The notes: generated by a model from the sequence alone, not told the origin. 11,563 nucleotides of DNA from Paracoccaceae bacterium (GCA_007121115.1 SKMI01000334.1:1-11563); one strand, 5' to 3'. Counted from the stretch's first letter, positions 1 through 7,573 are shown. Numbers and translations are program-made.

Positions 1-1035
1 GATCGCGCAGAGCCCGACACGCGCGCGGAATCGGTTGCGGCCCGCGCCCCTGCCGCCGCACCGCCCGTGTCGGAGGCCGCGCCTGTGCCCCCAGCGGGGG
101 CGCCTGTGCCGGAGCCCGCCGCACCGGTGCCCGCCCCCGACGATTCTGCACCACAGACCGGAGAGAGCCGACCGCCATCGGCGCCGCCAACCATGGTGCC
201 TCCGACCGAGCCGCCTTCAACCGGCGCGCCTCCAACCGCCGCACCCGCCCGTGTTGCGCCGGAACAGACGCCCCGCGAACGGGTCAGCGCCGAACCGGAA
301 CAGATGGCGGCGCTCGCCCCGGTGGACGAGGACGCCGAACGCATGACCGGGCAGGCAGCCGGCGACCTGGCCGCGCCGAGCGATGAGGGCGAGGCCACCC
401 CGGACGCCCGCGATCTCTATGCGCAGGTGCTTGACCATCTGCGCAGCCTCGAGCCCGAACCCTGCTTCACCGCGCTGCCCGCCCTGGCCGAAGACAACAG
501 CCTGCGGTTCGAGGTGTTCGGCGCCACCGACGCGCAACTGCAGGATTTCCGCAGCGGGATCGAGGCGCGCACCGGGCTGATCCCCGGCATGGTGATGCGG
601 CCGATCACCGAGGGGCAGTGCGAAACCGTCGATTTCGTCCGCCGCGCCCCGGATTATCCCGCCTACAACCTGTATTTCACGCTCGAGAATCGCGAGATCG
701 AAAGCGGCAGTCAATTGAGTGGTCGCATTCACAACAGTTTCGGACGGCAGGTTCATTTGCTGCTGGTCGACAATGCCGGGCGGGTGCAGCGGCTGGATAC
801 TTTCCTGCAGTTCGCAGGCGGCACGGCGTCGTTCGATATCCCGATGACGCTGCGCGGCAGTCCGGTCGACACCTTCCAGTTGCTGCTTGCGCTGGCAGCA
901 CCTTCGTGGCTGGAAAGCGTCCGTGCGGTCACCGAACCGACCGAGGCGCGTGACTTCTTCGCGGCGCTCAATCGCGAAATGGATGAACGCAGCATCGCGC
1001 CGGACATATCGCTTATTGCTTTTTCCGTGCGCTAG
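1..1035 (+). CDS. Partial T6SS-associated protein: Pro/Ala-rich linker plus conserved C-terminal domain
   Basis: The frame is open from the first base, so the 5' end lies outside the window; 344 codons are visible. The first internal start-like codon is a GTG at 67, inside the low-complexity stretch, and is probably not the true start. Codons 1 to about 135 are rich in Pro, Ala, Thr and Glu, with APVP repeats, and look like a disordered linker. Codons about 136-344 look folded, with alternating beta-type hydrophobic stretches (LYFTLENREI, VHLLLVDNAGRVQ) that recall DUF4384-like beta-sandwich domains. The only two cysteines visible (codons 155 and 207) both lie in this part and could form a disulfide, which would suit a periplasmic location. 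By memory, similar C-terminal domains occur in rhodobacterial T6SS proteins annotated as PpkA-like Ser/Thr kinases, but no kinase motif is visible here because the N-terminus is missing. It lies 80 bases upstream of tssB. The coding call is firm; the function is a guess. Confidence 0.7.
   Translation, partial: DRAEPDTRAESVAARAPAAAPPVSEAAPVPPAGAPVPEPAAPVPAPDDSAPQTGESRPPSAPPTMVPPTEPPSTGAPPTAAPARVAPEQTPRERVSAEPEQMAALAPVDEDAERMTGQAAGDLAAPSDEGEATPDARDLYAQVLDHLRSLEPEPCFTALPALAEDNSLRFEVFGATDAQLQDFRSGIEARTGLIPGMVMRPITEGQCETVDFVRRAPDYPAYNLYFTLENREIESGSQLSGRIHNSFGRQVHLLLVDNAGRVQRLDTFLQFAGGTASFDIPMTLRGSPVDTFQLLLALAAPSWLESVRAVTEPTEARDFFAALNREMDERSIAPDISLIAFSVR
79..141 (+). repeat. Three tandem APVP heptad repeats, 21-base period
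   Basis: The motif Ala-Pro-Val-Pro recurs three times at 7-residue spacing (codons starting at 79, 100 and 121). The first two copies share the identical 11-mer GCGCCTGTGCC; the third has diverged. It lies in the Pro-rich linker of the partial upstream protein and is probably a flexible spacer prone to length change by slippage. Confidence 0.7.
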
Positions 1036-1060
1036 GCGCAGCATCCTATCTTTCTTTCAA

Positions 1061-1092
1061 TTGACATCGCAGGCCTTCTCTGGCTTCATATT
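1061..1092 (+). promoter_or_regulatory. Possible sigma70-type promoter ahead of tssB
   Basis: A perfect -35 hexamer TTGACA lies at 1061-1066, in the most AT-rich stretch of this part of the window. The -10 is poor: TTCATA at 1085-1090 gives an 18-base spacer but few consensus matches, and CATATT at 1087-1092 matches better but needs a 20-base spacer. The position, just after the end of the upstream gene and before the first sheath gene, is what one would expect for the promoter of a tssBC-hcp unit. This is pattern matching only. Confidence 0.35.
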
Positions 1093-1101
1093 CTCTCAAA
1101 C

Positions 1102-1107
1102 AGGGGA
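1102..1107 (+). promoter_or_regulatory. Ribosome binding site of tssB
   Basis: AGGGGA lies 8 bases before the ATG at 1116 and fixes that start. Confidence 0.75.
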
Positions 1108-1115
1108 AAGTTTTC

Positions 1116-1640
1116 ATGTCAGACTCAGCGCGCAAATTTCTGAAGCGGAACCGGCCGCCGCGGGTGAATATCTCGTATGAAGACCCGTACGAGGCCGAGA
1201 GGAACGTCGAGCTTCCCTTCGTCATGGGGGTGATGGCCGATCTGTCCGGCAACGCTTCGGAGAAAGAGAAGCCGAAGATCGCCGACCGGAGCTTCACCAA
1301 CGTCGACATGGAGAATTTCGACGACTTCATGGCCAGCGTCGAACCCGCCGTCAGCTTCACCGCCGAAAACAAGCTCGGCGGCGAGGAGGGCGAGAAGCTG
1401 GGCGTGTCCCTGAAGTTCTCGAAGATGGAGGACCTGGAACCCGGCAAGATTGCCCAGCAGGTTCCGGCTCTGAAGGCGCTTCTGGATGCCCGGCAGCAGT
1501 TGAGCAACCTGCAGCGTTACATGAACGGCAAGTCGGCGGCGCAGGAGATGCTCAAGAAGTTGCTGTCCGACCCGGAGCTGATGAAGATGCTCGAGAAGAA
1601 GGCCGCCGACGAGGGCGGCGAGGCCGAGAGCAAGGATTGA
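1116..1640 (+). CDS. tssB: T6SS contractile sheath small subunit TssB (VipA/ImpB)
   Basis: The 174-residue product matches the TssB family in length and layout. It has the basic N-terminus with RPPRVNISYE, the LPFVMGVMADLSG block, the DRSFTNVDMENFDDFM stretch, and a C-terminal helical region containing LLSDPELMKMLEKKA. TssB pairs with TssC to build the cytoplasmic sheath that wraps the Hcp tube; its contraction drives the spike through the envelope. The ATG is supported by the strong AGGGGA ribosome site 8 bases upstream. It is the first gene of the sheath/tube module; tssC follows after 76 bases. The C-terminus is highly charged (Glu/Lys-rich), as usual. Nothing suggests damage. Confidence 0.97.
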   Translation: MSDSARKFLKRNRPPRVNISYEDPYEAERNVELPFVMGVMADLSGNASEKEKPKIADRSFTNVDMENFDDFMASVEPAVSFTAENKLGGEEGEKLGVSLKFSKMEDLEPGKIAQQVPALKALLDARQQLSNLQRYMNGKSAAQEMLKKLLSDPELMKMLEKKAADEGGEAESKD

Positions 1641-1646
1641 CCGTTG

Positions 1647-1679
1647 ACGGCCGTCTGCCCGCGCTGCGACAGGCGGCGT
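1647..1679 (+). other. Hairpin in the tssB-tssC gap
   Basis: GCCGTCTG (1650-1657) pairs with CAGGCGGC (1670-1677) as 8 continuous base pairs, including one G-U, around a 12-base loop. Two more pairs (AC with GT) can form beyond one bulged G. No T-run follows, so a terminator is unlikely. It could be an mRNA stability or processing element between the sheath genes. In GC-rich DNA, hairpins of this size also arise by chance. Confidence 0.35.
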
Positions 1680-1701
1680 CGTGGTGATGTGATTTGAACC
1701 C

Positions 1702-1710
1702 AGAGGAAGG
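1702..1710 (+). promoter_or_regulatory. Ribosome binding site of tssC
   Basis: AGAGGAAGG ends 6 bases before the ATG at 1717. It is the purine-rich peak of the gap and fixes the tssC start. Confidence 0.7.
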
Positions 1711-1716
1711 CCAGGA

Positions 1717-3192
1717 ATGGAGCAGGAAACCCAGCGCGCCGCTGAGGCCGATGTCGGTGTCGAGGATTTTTCGGCGCTTCTGAAGCAGAGTTTCAAGCCT
1801 CGGACGGCTGATGCCGAAACCGAAGTCGAGAATGCGGTCAGCACGCTTGTAAAGCAGGCGCTGAATGATCAGTCGGTGGTCAAGGATGACATCATCGACA
1901 CGGTGGACGAGATCATCGCCCGGCTGGACGAGAAGCTGTCCGAGCAGATGAACGTCATCCTTCACAATCCCGAGTTCCAGAAGCTCGAAAGCGCCTGGCG
2001 CGGACTGGATCATTGCGTGCGCAACTCGGAACCTGACGCCACGATGAAGGTGCAGGTTATGAACGTGTCCAAGTCCGAGCTTGAGCGCGAGTTGCGGTCC
2101 TATCGCGGTGCGAAATGGGATCAGAGCCCGCTGTTCAAGAAGATCTACGAGGGCCAGTTCGGCCAGTTGGGCGGCGAGCCGTTCGGCTGTCTGATCGCCG
2201 ACTATCAGTTCGACCATTCGGGCGCCGACGTGAACGTGCTGCGCGAGATGGGCAAGATCGCCGCCGCCTCGCTGGCGCCGTTCATCGCCAATGCCGCGCC
2301 CAACCTGATGGGGTTCGACAACTGGAACGAGGTGACGAACCCGCACGACCTGAGCACGATCTTCGAAACCCCCGATTATGCCGGGTGGAAATCGCTGCGC
2401 GACAGCGAAAACTCGCGCTACGTGGCCCTGTGCATGCCGCGCGTGATGGCGCGTGCACCCTATGGTCAGGACAGCGCCCCGGTCGAGGAATTCAACTTCG
2501 AGGAGGAAACCGACGGCCACACCGGCGAGAAATACTCGTGGATGAGCGCGTCCTATGCCATGGCGGCGAACATTGCCCGCGCGCACAAGGAGTATGGCTG
2601 GACGGTGCAGATCCGCGGCGTCCAGTCCGGGGGCGAAGTCATCAATCTGCCGGTGCACACCTTCAACACGGACGACGGCGGCGTGGACATGAAGTGCCCG
2701 ACCGAAGTTGCGATCAGCGACCGGCGCGAGGCCGAACTGTCCAAGTCCGGGCTGATTTCGCTTATCCACCGGGCCAACACCGACAAGGCCGCCTTCATCG
2801 GCGCCCAGTCGCTCTACAAGCCCAAGAAATACGCTGACCCCGAGGCGACCGCGTCGGACAATCTGTCCTCGCGCATTCCCTATATCTTCGCGGTGTCACG
2901 CTTCTCGCACTACCTGAAGGTGATGGTGCGCGACAAGATCGGTTCGACCAAGGAACGCGATCAGTTGCAGCGCGAATTGCAGAACTGGATTGCGCAGTAT
3001 GTGCATGCATCCCCTTCCAACGCGACCGAGGCAGAAAAGGCGCGCAAACCGCTGGCGGGGGCGAAAGTGCAGATCGTGGAGGATCCCGAGAACCCGGGAT
3101 ACTACCTCGGCAAGTTCTTTCTGCGGCCGCATTTCCAGCTGGAAGGCATGGACATCGGCATGAGCCTGGTTTCGAAACTGCCGGGCAAGTAA
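1717..3192 (+). CDS. tssC: T6SS contractile sheath large subunit TssC (VipB/ImpC)
   Basis: The 491-residue product is a full-length TssC, a family usually of about 490-500 residues. Signature motifs are ESAWRGL near residues 91-97, the central RVMARAPYG block, and the C-terminal stretch FFLRPHFQLEGMDIGMSLVS, which forms part of the sheath core. The N-terminal segment around residues 15-28 (VEDFSALLKQSFKP) sits where the ClpV-binding helix of this family is found, which fits the clpV gene downstream. With TssB it forms the contractile sheath subunit. The ATG at 1717 follows a GAGGAAGG ribosome site. hcp follows after 55 bases, consistent with co-transcription. No odd residues or breaks were seen. 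Confidence 0.98.
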   Translation: MEQETQRAAEADVGVEDFSALLKQSFKPRTADAETEVENAVSTLVKQALNDQSVVKDDIIDTVDEIIARLDEKLSEQMNVILHNPEFQKLESAWRGLDHCVRNSEPDATMKVQVMNVSKSELERELRSYRGAKWDQSPLFKKIYEGQFGQLGGEPFGCLIADYQFDHSGADVNVLREMGKIAAASLAPFIANAAPNLMGFDNWNEVTNPHDLSTIFETPDYAGWKSLRDSENSRYVALCMPRVMARAPYGQDSAPVEEFNFEEETDGHTGEKYSWMSASYAMAANIARAHKEYGWTVQIRGVQSGGEVINLPVHTFNTDDGGVDMKCPTEVAISDRREAELSKSGLISLIHRANTDKAAFIGAQSLYKPKKYADPEATASDNLSSRIPYIFAVSRFSHYLKVMVRDKIGSTKERDQLQRELQNWIAQYVHASPSNATEAEKARKPLAGAKVQIVEDPENPGYYLGKFFLRPHFQLEGMDIGMSLVSKLPGK

Positions 3193-3234
3193 CCACGTGG
3201 GGCGTTTCGGAACGAGCATTCACTTTTTTTGAGC

Positions 3235-3241
3235 AAAGGAG
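3235..3241 (+). promoter_or_regulatory. Ribosome binding site of hcp
   Basis: AAAGGAG lies 6 bases before the ATG at 3248. It is close to the anti-Shine-Dalgarno complement and one of the best sites in the window, in line with the large amount of Hcp a T6SS needs. Confidence 0.75.
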
Positions 3242-3247
3242 CACAAT

Positions 3248-3742
3248 ATGGCTGTTGACATGACTCTCGTCATCGACGGGATCGAGGGCGAAACCCAGAA
3301 GAGCCAGTGGGAGTCTGAAGGCGGTATCGACCTTGAGGACTGGTCCTGGAACATGACCCAGAGCGGAACCACCCATGACGGCACCGGGGGTGGCTCGGGC
3401 CGCTGCAACGTCGGCGACATCAATTTCACCAAGCGGGTGGACAAGGCGTCGGCGGACCTGATCAAGGCCTGCGTCACGGGGAAGCATATCCCCAAGGCCG
3501 AGCTTCACGTCCAGAAGGCGGACGGCGACGAGCAGATGGAGTACTTCAGGATCGAAATGAAGATCATCATCGTGTCGTCCTACACCACCGGGGCGGGCAA
3601 GGGCGATGATGATACGGTTTTCGAGAACCTGTCGCTGAACTTCCGTGAGTTCAAGGTGGTCTACACCCAGCAGGACGAGACGGGTGCCAAGTCCGGCGAA
3701 AACGAAGTCGCCTACGATATCGCGCAAAGCAAGCTCGTCTGA
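3248..3742 (+). CDS. hcp: T6SS inner tube protein Hcp (TssD)
   Basis: The 164-residue product matches the Hcp1 family in size and pattern: an N-terminal beta strand MTLVIDGIEGE, a Gly-rich loop around residues 44-50, the DINFTKRVDKAS segment, the KHIPKAELHVQKA motif, and a C-terminal beta strand FREFKVVYTQQ. Hcp hexamers stack into the tube inside the TssBC sheath and can carry or chaperone small effectors. No extra C-terminal domain is present, so this is a structural Hcp rather than an Hcp-effector fusion. It lies directly after the sheath genes and has a strong ribosome site. A marked hairpin follows at 3764, which may help set a high hcp level relative to the downstream baseplate genes. 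Confidence 0.98.
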   Translation: MAVDMTLVIDGIEGETQKSQWESEGGIDLEDWSWNMTQSGTTHDGTGGGSGRCNVGDINFTKRVDKASADLIKACVTGKHIPKAELHVQKADGDEQMEYFRIEMKIIIVSSYTTGAGKGDDDTVFENLSLNFREFKVVYTQQDETGAKSGENEVAYDIAQSKLV

Positions 3743-3763
3743 GCGCGTTTCCCGGCTTCTGGT

Positions 3764-3794
3764 CGTCCCGGCCCCGGTTTCCGGGGTTGGGGCG
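3764..3794 (+). terminator. Strong hairpin after hcp: possible partial terminator or mRNA 3'-end stabiliser
   Basis: The arms 3764-3777 and 3781-3794 can pair along 14 positions, with three G-U pairs, around a TTT loop; the core is CCCCGG-TTT-CCGGGG. A TTTTT run lies at 3810-3814, about 15 bases past the stem, which is too far for a classic intrinsic terminator. The position 21 bases after the hcp stop suits either leaky termination or protection of the hcp message, so that the tube protein is made in excess over TssE/F/G. Function is inferred from structure only. Confidence 0.45.
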
Positions 3795-3902
3795 CCCTGC
3801 TTTACATAGTTTTTCTGCTTCGGGTGACCTGCTCCGCAGTCGCAGCGCGTCTGGTTATGCGTCTTGAGGCGCTGCAATGGCCCGAAGCGCGGCGGTGCTA
3901 CC

Positions 3903-4499
3903 ATGAGCAAAGACAAGAAAACCCGACACCTCAGGCCGCTGCAGATTCCCCTGATGTATGCGTTCAGGGATGCTGCGGAACGCGGGGATTCCCGCCGTGA
4001 AGAGCATGTTCAGGATTCCTCGGGCGCTCGGGTTCTGACCGAACGCGGGTCTGTGCGGCGGCGTGGGGCCAACGAGAATCAGCTCAAGCGCAATCTGGAT
4101 GTTGACCTTGGACATCTGCTCAACACCGTCAACCTGGCCTCGGCCATCGACCTTTCGCCATATCCGCATGTCGCGCGTTCGGTGCTGAATTACGGTGTGA
4201 GCGACATGACGCACCTGACTTCCGATGCGCTGGTGGACCGCGAAGTCTCGCGGAACATGCGCGAGACCTTGCGCAATCATGAACCGCGCCTGCTGTCATC
4301 CTCGGTCGAGGTGGAGCAGGGCGAGGAGTTCGACGAGATCAACCAGCGCATTTCGCTTCAGATCAGCGCCGAAATGCTGTGCCGCCCCGTTGATGTGCCG
4401 CTGGAGTTCACGGCCGAAATCGACATGGGGTCTGGCAAGGTGAAGCTGATGAACCTGGCCGGGTCCGGGTCCGGACGGGGGGCCAGGGATGCGGAGTGA
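3903..4499 (+). CDS. tssE: T6SS baseplate wedge protein TssE (gp25-like)
   Basis: The 198-residue product belongs to the gp25/TssE family, the baseplate wedge component related to phage T4 gp25 that starts sheath polymerisation. The gp25-like region spans roughly residues 55-190: VDLGHLLNTVNLASAIDLSPYP, then VLNYGVSDMTHL, the family EPRL motif, and the ISLQISAEMLCRPVDVPLEF strand region. The N-terminal 50 or so residues are charged, with PLMYAFRDAAERGD typical of TssE openings. I chose the ATG at 3903; the same frame reaches back to a TTG at 3864 (13 more residues), but that stretch has no family character. Neither start has a clear Shine-Dalgarno sequence, which is unlike the other genes here. 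tssF begins 3 bases after the stop, so the two are surely translated from one message. Confidence 0.93.
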   Translation: MSKDKKTRHLRPLQIPLMYAFRDAAERGDSRREEHVQDSSGARVLTERGSVRRRGANENQLKRNLDVDLGHLLNTVNLASAIDLSPYPHVARSVLNYGVSDMTHLTSDALVDREVSRNMRETLRNHEPRLLSSSVEVEQGEEFDEINQRISLQISAEMLCRPVDVPLEFTAEIDMGSGKVKLMNLAGSGSGRGARDAE

Positions 4500-4502
4500 T
4501 CC

Positions 4503-6458
4503 ATGAAGCAGGAATTCCTCGATGCCTATGAACGCGAACTGAGCGTGCTCTATGAACGGGTCGAGGAATTCGCCAGCACCTATCCCGGCATTGCCGAACG
4601 CCTGGGCGGGCTGACACGCGACAAACTGGACCCGGGACTGGCCGGGCTGCTGGAGGGCTCGGCCTTTCTGGCCGCGCGGGTGCAGACCAAGCTGAACGCG
4701 GAATTCGACACCTTCACCACGGCGCTGATCGATCAGCTTCTGCCCGATTATCTGGCCCCCACGCCGTCGGCGATGATCGCGCAGGCCACCCCGAATTTTC
4801 AGGAACGTGATCTGGCCAAGGGCGTGCGCTTTGCCAAGGGCAGCTATCTTGACGCCGATTACGTGGAGCGGGACCAGCGCATCTCGTGCCGGTTCCGGCT
4901 GGCGTCCGACCTGGTACTCTGGCCGCTGCAGCTTTCGCGCGGGGAGTATTTCACCGGACCCGCCCCGTTGCAGGCGCTGGGACTGGAAGTCGGCGAGGGC
5001 ACGGTCGGCGGGCTGCGGCTGTCGTTCTTTCACCGCACCGCGCAGAACGTGACCGACCCCGATTCCGACGCCGCCCGCGCCGCCCCGCCGGTAAGCACCA
5101 TCGGCGCCAAGTCGCTGCCGATCTTCCTTTCGGGTCAGTTGAGCGACATGGTCACGCTTTATGAACAGTTTCTGGCCAATTGCCCGCGCATCACCTTTCG
5201 CTGGCAGGATCAGAACGGCGACTCGGTCTTCGCCTCGGCGCCTGATAGCATGATCCAGCCCGTGGGCTTTGACCTCGATGAATCGCTCTATCCCGAGGAT
5301 GGGCGCATTTTCAGCGGGTTCTCGCTCCTGCGCGAATTCATGACCCTGCCGCAGAAGTTCCTTGGCATCCGGCTGGCGGGGCTGGAGCGGATTCTGCCGC
5401 GCATCCCGGCCCCGGCCTTTGACATCCTGTTCGAGTTTTCGCGCGCACATTCCCGGCTTGGCGCCACGGTCAAGGCCGAGAATTTCGCGCTCTATGCCGC
5501 CCCGGCGGTCAACCTCTTCGAAGAGCGCTGCGCCCGCGTCCGGGTCGGTCCGGAACATACCGAATACCTGGTCACGCCCTCGTCGTTTCCGCAGGTGAAC
5601 TATGAAATCCACCGCATCATGTCGGTGGACGCGAATTTTCTGGGCCAGCGCGAGAAAGCGCCGGTCTGGCCGATTTATGCGCTGCCCCCGGACAACACCA
5701 AGCCGGATGAGGCGCTCTATTTCTCCACCCGGCGGCGCCCGCGGCGGATGACCTCGCATGAACGCCGCTTCGGTGCGTATGGCGATTACATGGGTACCGA
5801 AACCCTGATCAGCCTGCATGAACCGGCGCAGATCGACAGCGCGTTTCGCGTGCAAAGCCTGCAGGTGCGCGCGCTATGTTCCAACCGGCACCTGCCCGCG
5901 CAATTGCCCATCGGACGCAACGCCGCCGATTTTCACTTGCGCGATGATGTGACCGTGCCGTTGACCTGCATCGCCGGGCCGACCCGGCCGCGCGAATCGA
6001 TCCTGGAAGCAGACAGCGATTCGCCCCGGCTGGGCGGGCGTGGGGCGCGGCTGTGGCAGTTGATCAGCTTTCTGAGCTTCAACCAGTTCGGGTTGAAGGA
6101 CCGCCATCGCGGCGACCCGGCGGCGGGCCTGCGCGAGGTGCTGTCGCTCTGCGCCGACATGTCGGATGCGGTCTCCGAAACCCAGATACAGGGGCTGCGC
6201 GGTGTCGCATCGCGCCCGGTGGTGCGCATGGTGCGGCGCGCGGACGGGTTTGCGCCCGCACGCGGGATCGAGGTGACGCTGACCTTCGACGAGCGCAATT
6301 TCGAAGGCTCGGGCATTGCGCTCATCGGTGCGGTGCTGGACCGGTTCCTGGCCGATTATGTCAACGTGAACTCCTTCACCGAAACCGTGATCCGGTCGGA
6401 ACGGCGCGGCGAGGTGATGCGCTTTCCGCCGCGCTCGGGCACGGGGCCTGTCCTTTGA
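4503..6458 (+). CDS. tssF: T6SS baseplate protein TssF (VasA/ImpG)
   Basis: The 651-residue product opens with the TssF signature MKQEFLDAYERELSVLYER, followed by FASTYPGIAERLG and FLAARVQTKLNAEF, and ends with the conserved LIGAVLDRFLADYVNVNSF region and a short basic tail. It is at the upper end of the family size range. TssF is the main wedge scaffold of the baseplate; it binds TssG and TssE and joins the TssK trimers. A GGAG at 4493-4496, inside the end of tssE, serves as the ribosome site 6 bases before the ATG. The gene starts 3 bases after tssE and its stop overlaps the likely tssG start, so E-F-G form a translationally coupled block. Confidence 0.97.
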   Translation: MKQEFLDAYERELSVLYERVEEFASTYPGIAERLGGLTRDKLDPGLAGLLEGSAFLAARVQTKLNAEFDTFTTALIDQLLPDYLAPTPSAMIAQATPNFQERDLAKGVRFAKGSYLDADYVERDQRISCRFRLASDLVLWPLQLSRGEYFTGPAPLQALGLEVGEGTVGGLRLSFFHRTAQNVTDPDSDAARAAPPVSTIGAKSLPIFLSGQLSDMVTLYEQFLANCPRITFRWQDQNGDSVFASAPDSMIQPVGFDLDESLYPEDGRIFSGFSLLREFMTLPQKFLGIRLAGLERILPRIPAPAFDILFEFSRAHSRLGATVKAENFALYAAPAVNLFEERCARVRVGPEHTEYLVTPSSFPQVNYEIHRIMSVDANFLGQREKAPVWPIYALPPDNTKPDEALYFSTRRRPRRMTSHERRFGAYGDYMGTETLISLHEPAQIDSAFRVQSLQVRALCSNRHLPAQLPIGRNAADFHLRDDVTVPLTCIAGPTRPRESILEADSDSPRLGGRGARLWQLISFLSFNQFGLKDRHRGDPAAGLREVLSLCADMSDAVSETQIQGLRGVASRPVVRMVRRADGFAPARGIEVTLTFDERNFEGSGIALIGAVLDRFLADYVNVNSFTETVIRSERRGEVMRFPPRSGTGPVL

Positions 6459-7573
6459 CCCAGGATACGGTCACCCGCCCGCCGGTTGATCCGGCAACGC
6501 CCGCGCCAGCCCGCCGCGCGGGGGCGCGCCCGTTGCCGCGCAACTGGTCCGAGATCCTGCAGCACGAGCCGTGGCGCTTCAGCTACCTGTCGCTGATGCG
6601 TGAGCTGGAGCGTTCGGCGCGCGACAAGCCCCCCATCGGGCGGTCGCAGGTGATGACGCAGGAAATCGCCATCCCGGTGCAGGAGCCCTTCATGGCGTTT
6701 CCGTCCTGCAACGTGGTGGCGACGCAGTGGAACGCGGGCAAGCCGGTGCGGGTCGAAGTGCAGTTTCTGGGCTTTTTCGGTCCGCAAGGCGCGTTGCCAC
6801 TGTCATCGACGGTTGAGGCGTATCAGTGGAAGGTCTTTCGCAACGACCCGGCCTTCGCCGAATTCACCAACCTGCTGTCCACGCGGTTTCTGCAGCTTTT
6901 CTACCGCGCCTGGGCCGATGCGCGTCCCATCGTCCAGCTTGACCGCCCCGAGCATGACCGCTTCCGCGACTGGCTGGGCTCCTTCATCGGGCTGGGCACG
7001 CCCGCGCTTAAGGACCGCGACGATATCCCCGATATCGTCAAGCTGCGCTTCGTCGGCCTTCTGGGCAGCCGCGTGCGCAGTGCCGCGCGGCTGGTGCAGA
7101 TCATGCGCGAGATGCTGGGCCTGAATGTCGAGTTGCACGAGCGCGTCGGCACCTGGCTGGAGTTCGAGCCCAGTGACCGCAGCAGTCTGGGCAGCCCTCG
7201 TGCGGTGCTTGGGCAGACCACGGTGCTGGGCAGCCGCTCCTTCAGCGTCAATGACAAGGTGCGGCTGATCATCCACACCGACACGCTGGAAGAATACGGC
7301 CGTTTCCTGCCCGGCGGCAGCTATTTCGAGGTGGTGGCGGGGTTCCTGCATTTCTACCTCGGTCAGACCACCGAGATCGAGGTCGGCCTGACCCTGCCGG
7401 TCAGCAAGCTGCCCGCGACGAAGCTGGGACAGGCGGGGCAGCTTGGCTGGACCAGCTTCGTGCCCGCCGAAAGCGAGGGCGCCGGAACCGACGACACCGA
7501 CCAGGAACGCCGCATCTGCGCGGTGCTTTCCGCCGAGCATCTGAAACAATCCAGGATCGAAAGGGCCGCGTGA
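6455..7573 (+). CDS. tssG: T6SS baseplate protein TssG (VasB/ImpH)
   Basis: The product is 372 residues from the chosen TTG at 6455, a normal TssG length. Family marks include LQHEPWRFSYLSLMRELER near the start, the FLGFFGPQGALPLSSTVEA block, a central helical stretch (FLQLFYRAWADARPI), and the late region GRFLPGGSYFEVVAGFLHFYLG. TssG pairs with TssF in the baseplate wedge. The frame stays open upstream to 6053, but that part lies entirely inside tssF and has no TssG character, so the longer version is rejected. The TTG overlaps the tssF stop as TTGA, a typical sign of coupled translation. A weak GGGG at 6443-6446 lies 8 bases upstream. No ATG or GTG in frame fits better before the conserved part. 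Confidence 0.93.
   Translation: MTQDTVTRPPVDPATPAPARRAGARPLPRNWSEILQHEPWRFSYLSLMRELERSARDKPPIGRSQVMTQEIAIPVQEPFMAFPSCNVVATQWNAGKPVRVEVQFLGFFGPQGALPLSSTVEAYQWKVFRNDPAFAEFTNLLSTRFLQLFYRAWADARPIVQLDRPEHDRFRDWLGSFIGLGTPALKDRDDIPDIVKLRFVGLLGSRVRSAARLVQIMREMLGLNVELHERVGTWLEFEPSDRSSLGSPRAVLGQTTVLGSRSFSVNDKVRLIIHTDTLEEYGRFLPGGSYFEVVAGFLHFYLGQTTEIEVGLTLPVSKLPATKLGQAGQLGWTSFVPAESEGAGTDDTDQERRICAVLSAEHLKQSRIERAA

Noticed and set aside
1081..1097. Sigma54 (-24/-12) promoter before tssB
   Set aside because: A TGGC is present, but the required GC about 10 bases after the GG is missing.
3193..3230. CCACGTGG palindrome, a CGTT-TCGG-AACG mini-hairpin and a T7 run between tssC and hcp, looking like a terminator
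   Set aside because: The hairpin stem is only 4 pairs and lies about 10 bases from the T-run. Terminating just before hcp, inside a sheath-tube unit, would make little sense without a clear hcp promoter, which I could not find.
6053..6454. N-terminal extension of tssG into tssF
   Set aside because: The extra 134 residues are Arg/Gly/Ala-rich out-of-frame translation of tssF and are not seen in TssG proteins.
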